Source of the DNA: Bdellovibrio bacteriovorus
GTDB lineage: Bacteria > Bdellovibrionota > Bdellovibrionia > Bdellovibrionales > Bdellovibrionaceae
Direction of reading: 5' to 3'
NCBI RefSeq assembly: GCF_001592745.1
Contig: NZ_LUKD01000001.1
Coordinates: 1,185,384-1,249,383 of the forward strand
DNA length: 64,000 nt
A program made the translations under genes and the position numbers. Positions 36,306 to 44,118 of the stretch are shown in pieces (position 1 is the first letter of the stretch; each line of letters opens with the position of its first letter). The notes beneath the pieces are model-generated. The model saw nothing but the letters and a program-made list of their open reading frames with translations, made no database searches and had not been told where the DNA came from.

Positions 36306-36677
36306 ATGAGCATTTTTTTATGGGTCCTTCAGTTTGCACTCGCATTTCATACGATCATCGGTGCAGTTTGGAAGTTTTCAAACACCGCAGAAGCCACGAT
36401 GCCGACCTTAGCTTCCATTCCTCAAGGGGCCTGGATGGCCCTGGCGGTTGTGGAGATCATCGCGGGACTTTGTTTGATCCTGCCTCTGTTTAAAAGAAAT
36501 CTTGCGAAAGTCGCACCTATGGCGGCAGGCCTTATTGCCGTAGAGATGTTAGCGTTCTGCGCTCTTCATTTATTTTCGGGCAGTTCAGAATATGGTCCGA
36601 TGATTTATTGGTTGATCGTTGCAGCACTCTGCGGATTCATCATTTATGGTCGCTTAGTACTAAGACCTATCAAGTAA
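36306..36677 (+). CDS. DoxX-like four-TM membrane protein
   Basis: 123 aa with four TM helices (about 3-20, 42-62, 71-92, 98-116). VLQFALAFHTIIGAVWKF and VEIIAGLCLILPLF are typical of DoxX/DoxX-like (SURF4) proteins. It starts 2 bp after the ECF sigma stop, so it is co-transcribed. DoxX-like proteins are frequent ECF41 partners. The role is unproven; a redox-linked membrane function is often proposed. Confidence 0.85.
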   Translation: MSIFLWVLQFALAFHTIIGAVWKFSNTAEATMPTLASIPQGAWMALAVVEIIAGLCLILPLFKRNLAKVAPMAAGLIAVEMLAFCALHLFSGSSEYGPMIYWLIVAALCGFIIYGRLVLRPIK

Positions 36678-36797
36678 ATTTGTCATTCATCGGCGACGAA
36701 TTTGTGTATAAGCAATGAGGTCGCGAATATGTCCTCCTTTGGTTGAGCTTTTCTAGAGTCAAAAATAAAATGACTCAAAACAATCAAGGAGGAACAA

Positions 36798-37256
36798 ATG
36801 CGTTTAGCAATTCTTGTGACTACGGCCATTTTAGGACTTTCTCTTCCTGCACTTGCCGAAAAAGTTTCTGAAGGAAAAATGAAAGAGAATTTAACCAAGC
36901 TCGTGCCTGAATCTAAAGTTGTAAAGCAAGACGGAGATGAATTCGAAGTCTCTACAGCGAAACAAACTATCGTTGAAGTGGAATTCAACCGTGATGGAAC
37001 GGTGGAAGAGGCTTCCGGAGACGCCGCCGTGGCGGGTGACGTTTTCACTCCCGGAAACAATATGATCACTTTGCAACAAGCCGTCGATTCATTGAAAAAA
37101 GCCGGTAAAACTCCAAAAGGTGATTGGTCCTATAAGAAGTCCTTCACGAATGGATGGGTTTATGAATTTGAAGGCGTTGAAAACGGCAAAGACATGGAAT
37201 ACGCCGTGAGCGCTAAGGACGGTAAGATCGTCAAAGACAACCGTGATCTGCTTTAA
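36798..37256 (+). CDS. Exported PepSY-like protein
   Basis: 152 aa. A clear signal peptide (LAILVTTAILGLSLPALA, cleaved after residue 20) is followed by two beta-alpha-beta stretches that look like PepSY or BLIP-like repeats (KMKENLTKLVPESKVVKQDG; LKKAGKTPKGDWSYKKSFTNG; YEFEGVENGKDMEYAVSAKDGKI). SD AAGGAGG. Periplasmic, function unknown. It stands alone with its own terminator. Confidence 0.78.
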   Translation: MRLAILVTTAILGLSLPALAEKVSEGKMKENLTKLVPESKVVKQDGDEFEVSTAKQTIVEVEFNRDGTVEEASGDAAVAGDVFTPGNNMITLQQAVDSLKKAGKTPKGDWSYKKSFTNGWVYEFEGVENGKDMEYAVSAKDGKIVKDNRDLL

Positions 37257-37264
37257 TATTTACT

Positions 37265-37308
37265 AAGCAAAGTCTTTTCATCTTCGCGTGAGAAGACTTT
37301 GCTTTTTG
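37265..37308. terminator. Terminator between convergent PepSY-like and NTF2-like genes
   Basis: A 12-bp perfect stem AAGCAAAGTCTT / AAGACTTTGCTT with a 16-nt loop ends in TTTTTG. Confidence 0.85.
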
Positions 37309-37318
37309 TCTATTCAGA

Positions 37319-37801
37319 TCAATCTGCTTTAGACCCTTCAAACATTGTATTTCCGTTTGCCGTTTCCGCAGGAACAGGTTGAACGACATCAAAGTGCTCA
37401 ACGATCTTTCCATTTTCGACTCTGAAAATATCCACGATGGCTCGGCCTAAATCTTTTTCATCCTTCTTTGAATGAAGATGAAGCGCCACCAAATCACCGT
37501 CAGCAAGGGCGCGATAGATTTTTACATGAGACTTAGGATTTTCTTTAAAGTAGCCCTCGAAGTAATTGTAAAAGGCGGCCGCTCCATTGGGAACTTGCGG
37601 ATTGTGTTGGATGTATTTATCACCGATGTATTTCTTTGCGGCCTCAGTGGGCTTGTGTTTGTTGAACGCAAGTTCGTAGAATTCCGTGACTAACTTTTTA
37701 TTAGCCTCTTCAGTTTTTTGGGCATTTTGAGTTTTAGCCCCAAGTGCCGTGACGGAAAAGAACAATACGGAGAAGATGCATAGGACTTTTTTGATATTCA
37801 T
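37319..37801 (-). CDS. Exported SnoaL/NTF2-like protein
   Basis: 160 aa. Signal peptide VLCIFSVLFFSVTALGA (cleavage near residue 22). The mature part is a SnoaL-like polyketide cyclase fold: KKLVTEFYELAFNKHKPTEA, KYIGDKYIQHNPQVPNGAAAF, VALHLHSKKDEKD and the end VDIFRVENGKIVEHFDVVQPVP. This is the 'predicted SnoaL-like aldol condensation-catalysing' group (YesE-like). The export signal is noteworthy because most homologues are cytosolic. The ligand is unknown. Confidence 0.9.
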   Translation of the reverse strand: MNIKKVLCIFSVLFFSVTALGAKTQNAQKTEEANKKLVTEFYELAFNKHKPTEAAKKYIGDKYIQHNPQVPNGAAAFYNYFEGYFKENPKSHVKIYRALADGDLVALHLHSKKDEKDLGRAIVDIFRVENGKIVEHFDVVQPVPAETANGNTMFEGSKAD

Positions 37802-38023
37802 TTCAATGCTCCTGTTAAAATTTTTGTTTCGATTTATTTCACCATAGGGAATTTCAAGTGACTAGCCCCTGCGGTCTTCAGTTTGTATATGAACATCAAT
37901 TAGGACCTATACCGCTGCTTATGCCCCGCTGGAAAAGCAACAGGTGGATTAAGTTAACCAAGCTTCGAAGGTTGGAAGGTTGGATTACTAAATATTCTTA
38001 ATATAGAGATGTATAATAGATTA

Positions 38024-38063
38024 ATACTCAATTCTCGTAAGACATCTTGCGGAATTCGAGTAT
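38024..38063. other. Hairpin in the 320-bp gap 37802-38123
   Basis: The gap between the exported NTF2-like gene and ArsR holds no convincing gene. Its main structure is an 11-bp stem with one bulge (ATACTC-AATTC, 38024-38034, with GAATT-C-GAGTAT, 38052-38063). It may be a terminator remnant or part of the ArsR regulatory region. Confidence 0.35.
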
Positions 38064-38123
38064 GAGGTCAAAATATGCCGCTATCTGGACAAAATTCATC
38101 ATTTCCAGTATGATCACTATATT

Positions 38124-38420
38124 ATGACGACAAAAACAGTTCGCTTAACAGACAAACAGTTTGAGCAAATCGGGAAGGCCCTAGCGGAGCCTCGTCGTTA
38201 TATGATCTTAAAGCAGATTGGCTCTTGTAAGAACGACGGCGCGATGTCTTGTAGCGCCCTCCAGGAAGTGCATGAAATTTCCGCCGCCACTCTTTCCCAT
38301 CACATCAAGGAACTTGAAACGGCAGGTCTTATTGAGATCACTCGCGAAGGCAAGTTCATGCGTATGTCCATTCAACGTGAAGTTTTACATGCCTATTTAG
38401 ATAAGCTCGCAAAGATTTAA
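38124..38420 (+). CDS. ArsR-type winged-helix regulator
   Basis: 98 aa. The winged HTH is [26 protein letters not shown] (the recognition helix [10 protein letters not shown] is typical of ArsR/HTH_20). It resembles transcriptional regulators of the YxaD type. Two cysteines ([11 protein letters not shown], near residues 35-43) could sense metal or oxidant, but no classic CxCxxC site is present. No SD. It lies 194 bp before an SDR gene on the same strand, whose promoter is bracketed by repeats that could be its operator. Confidence 0.85.
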   Translation: MTTKTVRLTDKQFEQIGKALAEPRRYMILKQIGSCKNDGAMSCSALQEVHEISAATLSHHIKELETAGLIEITREGKFMRMSIQREVLHAYLDKLAKI

Positions 38421-38501
38421 TTCGCACCCCATTGCATTTTTAAACATCCCTTCAATTTCTAAGACATTTATATCTATTTGATTTAACTGAGCTTTATAGA
38501 A

Positions 38502-38569
38502 CATTTCGATAATTATCTAATCGTCGTATTGACAAAATAAATTTCATTTCGATATTTGTCTAAGTGTCG
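38502..38569 (+). promoter_or_regulatory. Promoter of SDR gene bracketed by a 25-bp direct repeat
   Basis: TTGACA (38529-38534), a 16-17 bp spacer and a -10 of GATATT (38551-38556). Two copies of CATTTCGATA-N4-TCTAA-N3-TCG (38502-38526 and 38545-38569; 43-bp offset) lie upstream of the -35 and over the -10. They look like regulator binding sites, most likely for the ArsR-type protein. Confidence 0.6.
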
Positions 38570-38614
38570 AACAATAAACCCGGTTTCATCCGGACCAATC
38601 AATGGAGTTCTTAA

Positions 38615-39364
38615 ATGAAGAAGTTAAACGGAAAAGTTGCAGTAGTAACTGGAGCCTCTAAAGGCATTGGCGCGGCGATCGCAAAAGAATACGCCGCCCA
38701 CGGCGCTTCGGTGGTGGTGAATTACTCATCCAGTAAAGAAGACGCGGATCGCGTGGTTAAAGAAATCATCGCTAATGATGGCAAAGCTATCGCCGTTCAA
38801 GGTAGCGTTGCCAACGAGAGCGACGTTAAAAGAATTTTTGAACAGACCAAGCAGGCTTTCGGAAAATTAGACATTCTAGTTAATAATGCCGGCGTTTATA
38901 AATTTGGCTCCATCGAAGAAGTTACCGAAGAAGAATTCCACCGCCAGTTCAACATCAATGTTTTGGGAATCCTTCTATCTACCCGCGAAGCTGTGAAATA
39001 TTTTACCAAAGAAGGCGGAAGTATCATCAATGTCAGCTCCGTCGTGAGCACCAGCCCGATTCCAGGCACAGTGATTTATGCTGCCACCAAAGGCGCCGTT
39101 GATACGATGACCATCGGACTTGCTCGTGAGCTTGCTCCACGCAAGATTCGCGTCAACAACATTGCTCCGGGTGGCGTCGAAACTGAAGGTTCCATCACAC
39201 TAGGTATGATCGGTTCCGACTTAGAAAAACAGATCGTTGCTCAAACACCACTCGGACGTATCGGCCAACCACAAGATATTGCAAAAATCGCGTTATTCTT
39301 AGCTTCCGACGAAGCTGGTTGGGTTACTGGTGAGCGCATTCATGGCTCCGGTGGCGCCCGTTAA
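38615..39364 (+). CDS. SDR family oxidoreductase (FabG-like)
   Basis: 249 aa classical SDR. Cofactor motif TGASKGIGAAIAKEYA (residues 12-27), NNAG (VNNAGVYKFG), catalytic Ser in NVSSVVS, YxxxK in VIYAATKGAVD, and the C-terminal GWVTGERIHGSGGAR. VNYSSSKEDA after beta-2 favours NADP(H). It is closest in type to 3-oxoacyl-ACP reductase/glucose dehydrogenase-like proteins, but context (ArsR control, no fab genes) argues for a detoxification role. SD GGAG. The following 250 bp (39365-39618) hold nothing recognisable. Confidence 0.93.
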   Translation: MKKLNGKVAVVTGASKGIGAAIAKEYAAHGASVVVNYSSSKEDADRVVKEIIANDGKAIAVQGSVANESDVKRIFEQTKQAFGKLDILVNNAGVYKFGSIEEVTEEEFHRQFNINVLGILLSTREAVKYFTKEGGSIINVSSVVSTSPIPGTVIYAATKGAVDTMTIGLARELAPRKIRVNNIAPGGVETEGSITLGMIGSDLEKQIVAQTPLGRIGQPQDIAKIALFLASDEAGWVTGERIHGSGGAR

Positions 39365-39618
39365 TTAATTTTTTTTTCGGACTCGAAGAGGTGCAGGTTG
39401 GAACATTTCAGTAGCGAAAACTTAATAGTGATTTTGTTAGCGGGATTTTCCTTCTTGGACCTCTTCAAGCGCAGTGTGGTGCGGATACTTTCTTTTTATA
39501 GGAAAAACAATGTCCCTTGAATTCGACGTCGCACATTTATCAACAATCGGGGAATACCGCTCGAAAGAAGAATCAAAAGATTGAATTTTTAGAATAGCGT
39601 CAATGAAATCAACTCATC

Positions 39619-40542
39619 TCAAATAAGCCGAGTTGTGGTTTTTAATTCAGGATTATGGTGAAACGCCTTTACGATGCTAGTTAACGCCACCGTACGCTGA
39701 AAAGCGTACGGATCCGGATTTATAACAATAAGTTCTTTGCTACGTGTTGAATAAGTTGCAATCAAGGCGCTAATATCTGCATCATAATCTCCAAGCGAAT
39801 AGCCCCAAACTATAAGACGCTTTGCGCTGCCTATCCATTCGGATGCTTTCACGTGAGCTTCAATCAATGGATGCATAGATCCATATCTATAAGTACGTTT
39901 AACCAACTTTTGGAATTTTTCAGAGGTGCCCTTAAGATCTTCGACAAAAGGTCCTAAATCGAATGCTGTATCCTCGATTACCAACTCAGTGGGAAATACT
40001 AAGCTATCGGAAAAATCACATCGGCCATGCAGATGTACAACGTTTTTAAACCTGTTGGAGTTCCAAAGTGTATTATCCCAGTTTGTTGTAATGAATCTCG
40101 CGTTTGTTCCTATTAAACTATTTATTACTTTAGATTCTCTCAAAGCCAATTTAGCTTGGTCTTTTTTATACTCATTTGCAATAGCATCTCTTAAGGTAAG
40201 AAATCCCTGGATTTGGCTAGCAAGCCCCTCTTTTTCAGTGTCAGCAATACTCATTCCATTTTTTGAACCATTTTTAGATCGAGTCCACTGGGCAAAATGG
40301 TATCCTCGGTGAATTTTATATTTATATGATAATATTGATAACTGATGAAATGCCTCTGAGTTTCTTCGTCTAAGATTTTGAACGATATCAGGGATATTTT
40401 TATCAGCGACAATCCATTTATCTAATACGTTTCTGAGTGGCCCCCAACCGTTCTCAACTGCACCATTGCCTAACAAAACTACTGTCTCTGAAGATTTATT
40501 GTCCGTACGAATTAGCTGATCCGAATTTATTTTCTTCGACAC
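39619..40542 (-). CDS. SIR2-like domain protein, third gene of a methylase operon
   Basis: 307 aa from GTG 40540-40542. SIR2-like elements appear in order: nucleotide loop VVLLGNGAVENGWGPL (21-36), FITTNWDNTLW (150-160, the TTNxD box), VVHLHGRCD with the catalytic-type His170, WGYSLGDYDADI (246-257) and ELIVINPDP (270-278). In anti-phage systems (Thoeris, DSR, SIR2-HerA, pAgo) such domains degrade NAD+. It lies 9 bp after the Dam-type methylase gene. A toxic NADase effector gated by DNA methylation status is an inference. It is A/T-rich compared with the flanks. Confidence 0.85.
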   Translation of the reverse strand: MSKKINSDQLIRTDNKSSETVVLLGNGAVENGWGPLRNVLDKWIVADKNIPDIVQNLRRRNSEAFHQLSILSYKYKIHRGYHFAQWTRSKNGSKNGMSIADTEKEGLASQIQGFLTLRDAIANEYKKDQAKLALRESKVINSLIGTNARFITTNWDNTLWNSNRFKNVVHLHGRCDFSDSLVFPTELVIEDTAFDLGPFVEDLKGTSEKFQKLVKRTYRYGSMHPLIEAHVKASEWIGSAKRLIVWGYSLGDYDADISALIATYSTRSKELIVINPDPYAFQRTVALTSIVKAFHHNPELKTTTRLI

Positions 40543-40551
40543 GATATAACC

Positions 40552-41409
40552 CTATTTGCATATTTCCTTTAGTGCACGCTTCGAAACACAAAGATTTTCC
40601 GAAAAGAACATCACCTCTTTTCCCTTACCTACTTTTGCAGCACTATAATTTAGATAATATGTGGCTTTCCTGTACTTCTTATATAGTGTCTTAATTGGCT
40701 TTACATCATCATAAGTTACTATCCAGCGAGGTTTTTTTAACTTATCGATTTCTTCAACAATCATTTGATGATCGTCACTTTCATAGAAGTTCAAATAAAG
40801 ATCTTTGCCTTTGACGTAATATGGAGGATCAAAATATATCAAAGTTTTTTCAGGAAGCGTTGGCCTGAGGAATCTTATTAACTCAACGGCATCAAGATTA
40901 TAAATTTCAATGCGATCTTTATATTCACCTATTTTTTGAATTCTCTTCATTAAGGTTTCTTTGTAATAACGAGCATCCATCTTCCATTTGCCATTTTGAG
41001 CAACACCACCAATTACGCCCGCATCCAATATTCCAGACCTATTGGTTCTATTTAGAAAAAATGTGGCAAAGCCAACTTTTAATAGACCATATTTTTTTCC
41101 TGCCCTGTAGATCTCCAATTGTTTTCGCCATGACTTCATATTCACCGGCGTCGTTTCTATTAACTTGCAGAATGCCTTAGGTCTGTTAACTACAGAGTGC
41201 CAGAACGCATAGATACGATAATCGATGTCGTTGATTACGATTTTTTGTACATAGTCATTAAACAATAGTGAAAGTGCAACAGATGCCCCCCCAGCATAGG
41301 GTTCAACATAGGTTCCACCATAAAGGAGATTATCCTTTATAACACCCTTGAAATAATCAGCCATTTTTCCCTTACCGCCCGGATACCTTAAAGGAGAATA
41401 GTGTTCCAT
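40552..41409 (-). CDS. Dam-type (D12 class) DNA N6-adenine methyltransferase
   Basis: 285 aa. Motif X/N-terminal PLRYPGGKGKMADYF (residues 6-20), AdoMet motif I YVEPYAGGASVALSLL (34-49) and catalytic motif IV DPPY (194-197). This is the MethyltransfD12 fold that methylates adenine in short sites such as GATC. It shares TAATG with the upstream ParB-like gene and is followed by SIR2 after 9 bp, with no cognate restriction endonuclease. The recognition sequence cannot be read. It may protect self DNA or mark it for the ParB-like partner. Confidence 0.93.
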   Translation of the reverse strand: MEHYSPLRYPGGKGKMADYFKGVIKDNLLYGGTYVEPYAGGASVALSLLFNDYVQKIVINDIDYRIYAFWHSVVNRPKAFCKLIETTPVNMKSWRKQLEIYRAGKKYGLLKVGFATFFLNRTNRSGILDAGVIGGVAQNGKWKMDARYYKETLMKRIQKIGEYKDRIEIYNLDAVELIRFLRPTLPEKTLIYFDPPYYVKGKDLYLNFYESDDHQMIVEEIDKLKKPRWIVTYDDVKPIKTLYKKYRKATYYLNYSAAKVGKGKEVMFFSENLCVSKRALKEICK

Positions 41410-42773
41410 TACTTAATGTTCTCCCAAAGAATTTCCATGAGTTTTTGAACATTGTCCCAGGCTGTAATCAGATCTTTAGGCTTCGGAGCATAACGATTAC
41501 TATGAATATACGCATGTAAAGTTTCAATACCCAAAAATCCGCTATAGTCCTTCATAGCATCTCGCATACCCTTTGAAATAACTTTATCAATTTTTCCCGT
41601 ATTCGTTAAATGATCAATTACTCCTAATACTTTCTTCTGAAGTGAAGCTGAGTCGCCTCCAGACGAAGATGCTTTAGATAACTTGTGTTCATCTCTATAG
41701 CAATCTGCACTCAATTCAATGAAGACCCTTAGCAGAACGGCGCAAGCGTTTACATATTCATCCACTTTTATCTTCTGAAGCTCTTTGTAAATTGCGTTTA
41801 CCTTGGGGTTGGTAATATGCAGATTGCAGTTTTTTGGAATTAAATTGTTGCGCTCAGTAAAAGTAGATTTTTTACTTGCGCCTACCTTAACACTCGGCTG
41901 AGTACGATTTCCAGATTCGCCAGGACGCCATGCTTTTTTTGCTACGATAGATTTATCTGGAATACTGCTCTTAGGAAAATCAGAAATATAGTCTTTACGA
42001 TCATCTTTGAAGTATATTTTATTTACATTGAAGTCTGGCTTTAATAAATCTTTTGCAACTTGAACTAAGCCCTTCATAACTTCTTTTTTCTCAATATTAG
42101 ACTCAAGTTGACCATCATGAAGAGTAATACCAAGAAATTCCCTGACATATGGATCTGAAATCAGCCTGTCTAAATTGGTCAGAGGAATATCCCCCAACTT
42201 ATTTTTAACACTGGCAGGAGTTTCTTTAGAAGCGTTAAGCATTTTAATGACTTGAAGCGCGGTAGAGGTTTTCCCTTCCACTTTTTCATTAAATCGTTCG
42301 ATTTGTTGTCTATTCCAGTCAACGGTGCCTATTCCATTGTTCTCACCTGTGTGTTTAAGCTTAATCCACTTATTCGCATCTTCTGGATTCTCGTAAACTA
42401 CACAGTTTACCTCTGTTATGGGATCTTGCTTAAATTGTTCATTAAGCTTTTTGAACTTTTTCTTTAAAGGTTCATGAGCTTGATTATCGATAAGATTGGG
42501 GTTCGCGAGTAGCTTGAGAGAGATCGTTCTTCTATTTCCCTCAAGGACATTATACATCCCTTTATCATGTGCTGATGGTGAAACAATCATAACTGCTGAT
42601 GGATCCATTCCATTTTCAGCAATATGAGATCCTAGATGAAAAAGCTTTTCATTCAAGGCATCCAACATTTTATCAATTGCTTCTTTTTGCCCTGATAGAG
42701 GTTCAAAGCGGAAGTTTTCTGTATTTACCAACAGATCATTAACTTTAATTGATTTTACTTTTACCATTAGCAT
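41409..42773 (-). CDS. ParB/Srx-like protein, first gene of the methylase-SIR2 operon
   Basis: 454 aa. Residues 1-110 resemble the ParB/sulfiredoxin N-domain: IKVNDLLVNTENFR, then YNVLEGNRRTISLKLL with EGNRR at 78-82, equivalent to the nucleotide-binding GxxR motif of ParB-like CTPases/nucleases. Residues about 330-454 are helical (YVNACAVLLRVFIELSADCYRD; ETLHAYIHSN), like the HEPN-ish C-terminal part of other 'ParB N-terminal domain-containing' defence proteins. The start is ATG 42771-42773 or 42767. No SMC or ParA gene is adjacent, so this is not chromosome partition. It is probably a DNA-bound switch or nuclease. Confidence 0.75.
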   Translation of the reverse strand: MLMVKVKSIKVNDLLVNTENFRFEPLSGQKEAIDKMLDALNEKLFHLGSHIAENGMDPSAVMIVSPSAHDKGMYNVLEGNRRTISLKLLANPNLIDNQAHEPLKKKFKKLNEQFKQDPITEVNCVVYENPEDANKWIKLKHTGENNGIGTVDWNRQQIERFNEKVEGKTSTALQVIKMLNASKETPASVKNKLGDIPLTNLDRLISDPYVREFLGITLHDGQLESNIEKKEVMKGLVQVAKDLLKPDFNVNKIYFKDDRKDYISDFPKSSIPDKSIVAKKAWRPGESGNRTQPSVKVGASKKSTFTERNNLIPKNCNLHITNPKVNAIYKELQKIKVDEYVNACAVLLRVFIELSADCYRDEHKLSKASSSGGDSASLQKKVLGVIDHLTNTGKIDKVISKGMRDAMKDYSGFLGIETLHAYIHSNRYAPKPKDLITAWDNVQKLMEILWENIK

Positions 42774-42961
42774 CCATACGAAGATTGTTTGTGTATGCTA
42801 AAAGTATATATATTCGCAATTGTTTATGTAAACTTATTTGAGTGTTTCAGCCGTCATGCCTTAGAGACAAGACAATCGTCTTGCTTATTTGAAGTTTAGA
42901 AAACAAAAACACAATTTATCTTTAGAACCCATTCCGGATTTCATGGATGGTCATCTAGTCA

Positions 42962-43510
42962 CTACTGGCTCTGTTGCATAAAAGAATTGAAGTGAGCCTC
43001 CACTTCAATTCCCGTAAGCTCGTCCTTCTTATACAACTCTTCAGCTAAGAACTTTATCAGTGGTCCTAAAGGGGCTAGTGCTTTAGCGCACTCTGGTATC
43101 ATGTGATGGATGTATGCCCGAACTTGCAAATTCTGAATCTCGTCCAATGGACCTGGTTCTGGAACTGGCAGAACATCCATCCAACTTCTGTACTCTTCAA
43201 CTTGCAGAAGACTCTCTGCCCATCTGGCTGCAGTTGCTAGGTCATCACCACCAGGAGTGCATACTTCAAAAAACAAAATCTCGCTGGCATAACCTCCCAA
43301 AGAGATCATAATCTTGCGACTGGCATCATTAACGGTGAACTCAGCTTTCTGTTCAGTTGGTTCAAGCGTCATAAATCCAAGATACCTCTCGGTTCCACCA
43401 GGTGAGTCCATTTCTTTGAGCGAGACTTTCTGAACGCCTTGGCCACGGAACAATGCCATGACCGCATGGCCTATTTCATGTACCGCGATTTTCAATCTTC
43501 TCTGATCCAC
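42962..43510 (-). CDS. Stand-alone FtsH-like (M41) metalloprotease domain
   Basis: 182 aa from GTG 43508-43510. Only the protease part of FtsH is present: zinc motif HEIGH at residues 11-15 (VHEIGHAVMALFRG) and the third-ligand region GGDDLATAARWAESLL (Asp89/90). No AAA+ ATPase, membrane segment or signal peptide. FtsH normally needs its ATPase to feed substrates, so this must act on short or unfolded targets or with a partner. It stands between the methylase operon and the unknown operon in the accessory region. Family assignment is firm, function is not. Confidence 0.83.
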   Translation of the reverse strand: MDQRRLKIAVHEIGHAVMALFRGQGVQKVSLKEMDSPGGTERYLGFMTLEPTEQKAEFTVNDASRKIMISLGGYASEILFFEVCTPGGDDLATAARWAESLLQVEEYRSWMDVLPVPEPGPLDEIQNLQVRAYIHHMIPECAKALAPLGPLIKFLAEELYKKDELTGIEVEAHFNSFMQQSQ

Positions 43511-43668
43511 ACTTTAATCTCTTCTGATTGGTTCAACTTCAAGCTAACGTGGTAACGATATGAAGAAGTGTCAAGGAACCCCAAGAACCTTGGAACCTGG
43601 GCTCTTTCCCCAGGAGGGGCAGTATCTAATCATTTCAATTATTTAGAACCATTTCCAGGTTCCGAAAT

Positions 43669-43713
43669 TGGTGGAGGCGGGAACACGATTGTCGAACCCA
43701 CGTGTCCGCATCC
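43669..43713 (-). other. Degenerate ssrA 3'-end copy, possible attachment site
   Basis: Read on the minus strand, this site ends in TTCCCGCC-TCCACCA, and tmRNA ends TTCCCGCC-GCC-TCCACCA. The segment before it also matches a T-arm-like part (GTGGGTTCGA against GCGGGTTCAA). Orientation is the same as ssrA at 54199. It lies in the 230-bp gap 43511-43743, which also has an inverted pair GGAACCTGG/CCAGGTTCC but no gene. A diverged attachment-site copy is likely. Confidence 0.5.
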
Positions 43714-43743
43714 GTGTGATGAAAACATCGCTCTTAACTTTAT

Positions 43744-44118
43744 CTATCTTAGATCAAGATGGCATATTTTGTAAACATCAGATACTCCGCCCGTAGCTGG
43801 ATCAAAAACATGAAGGATTCGGGCTCGTTTCCAGCCAGAATGCGTATGGTGCCATCCAACACCCTTATCATTCCAAATTTTCATCTGGGTGTCGCGCATC
43901 AATGTAGCCGTTGCAACCCTTGAGTCCAAAGGTTTGAGATCTATACCCGCTCTGACTGTCAGCTCGTCCCCTTGGTTGTATCGTCGGCGGAGACTCCAGA
44001 TCGCCTTCCACTCATTGCCAAATTGGCCCAGAGGGGCCCAATATATTGCAACGCCCGCCAAAAGACCTACGGCAGTTCCAATTCCCAACCAGATAATTTC
44101 ATTCCATCCTATCGTCAT
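43744..44118 (-). CDS. Unknown small membrane protein, last gene of four-gene operon
   Basis: 124 aa. One TM helix near the N-terminus (IIWLGIGTAVGLLAGVAIYW, residues 8-27) is followed by a soluble part with positively charged and aromatic residues (RRRYNQGDELTVRAGIDLKP; GWHHTHSGWKRARIL; VYKICHLDLR). I know no family. It overlaps the 427-aa gene by 4 bp (ATGA), so it is translated with it. In a defence-like operon a membrane partner could be the effector, but that is speculation. Confidence 0.65.
   Translation of the reverse strand: MTIGWNEIIWLGIGTAVGLLAGVAIYWAPLGQFGNEWKAIWSLRRRYNQGDELTVRAGIDLKPLDSRVATATLMRDTQMKIWNDKGVGWHHTHSGWKRARILHVFDPATGGVSDVYKICHLDLR

Noticed and set aside
41409-42773. 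Chromosome partition protein ParB
   Set aside because: Only the N-domain EGNRR motif is ParB-like; there is no ParA/SMC neighbour or HTH of ParB, so a defence-type ParB/Srx protein is more likely.
43568-43774. 68-codon frame across the gap after the M41 gene
   Set aside because: Low-complexity translation with no family; the DNA is better explained by the ssrA-like end and an inverted repeat.
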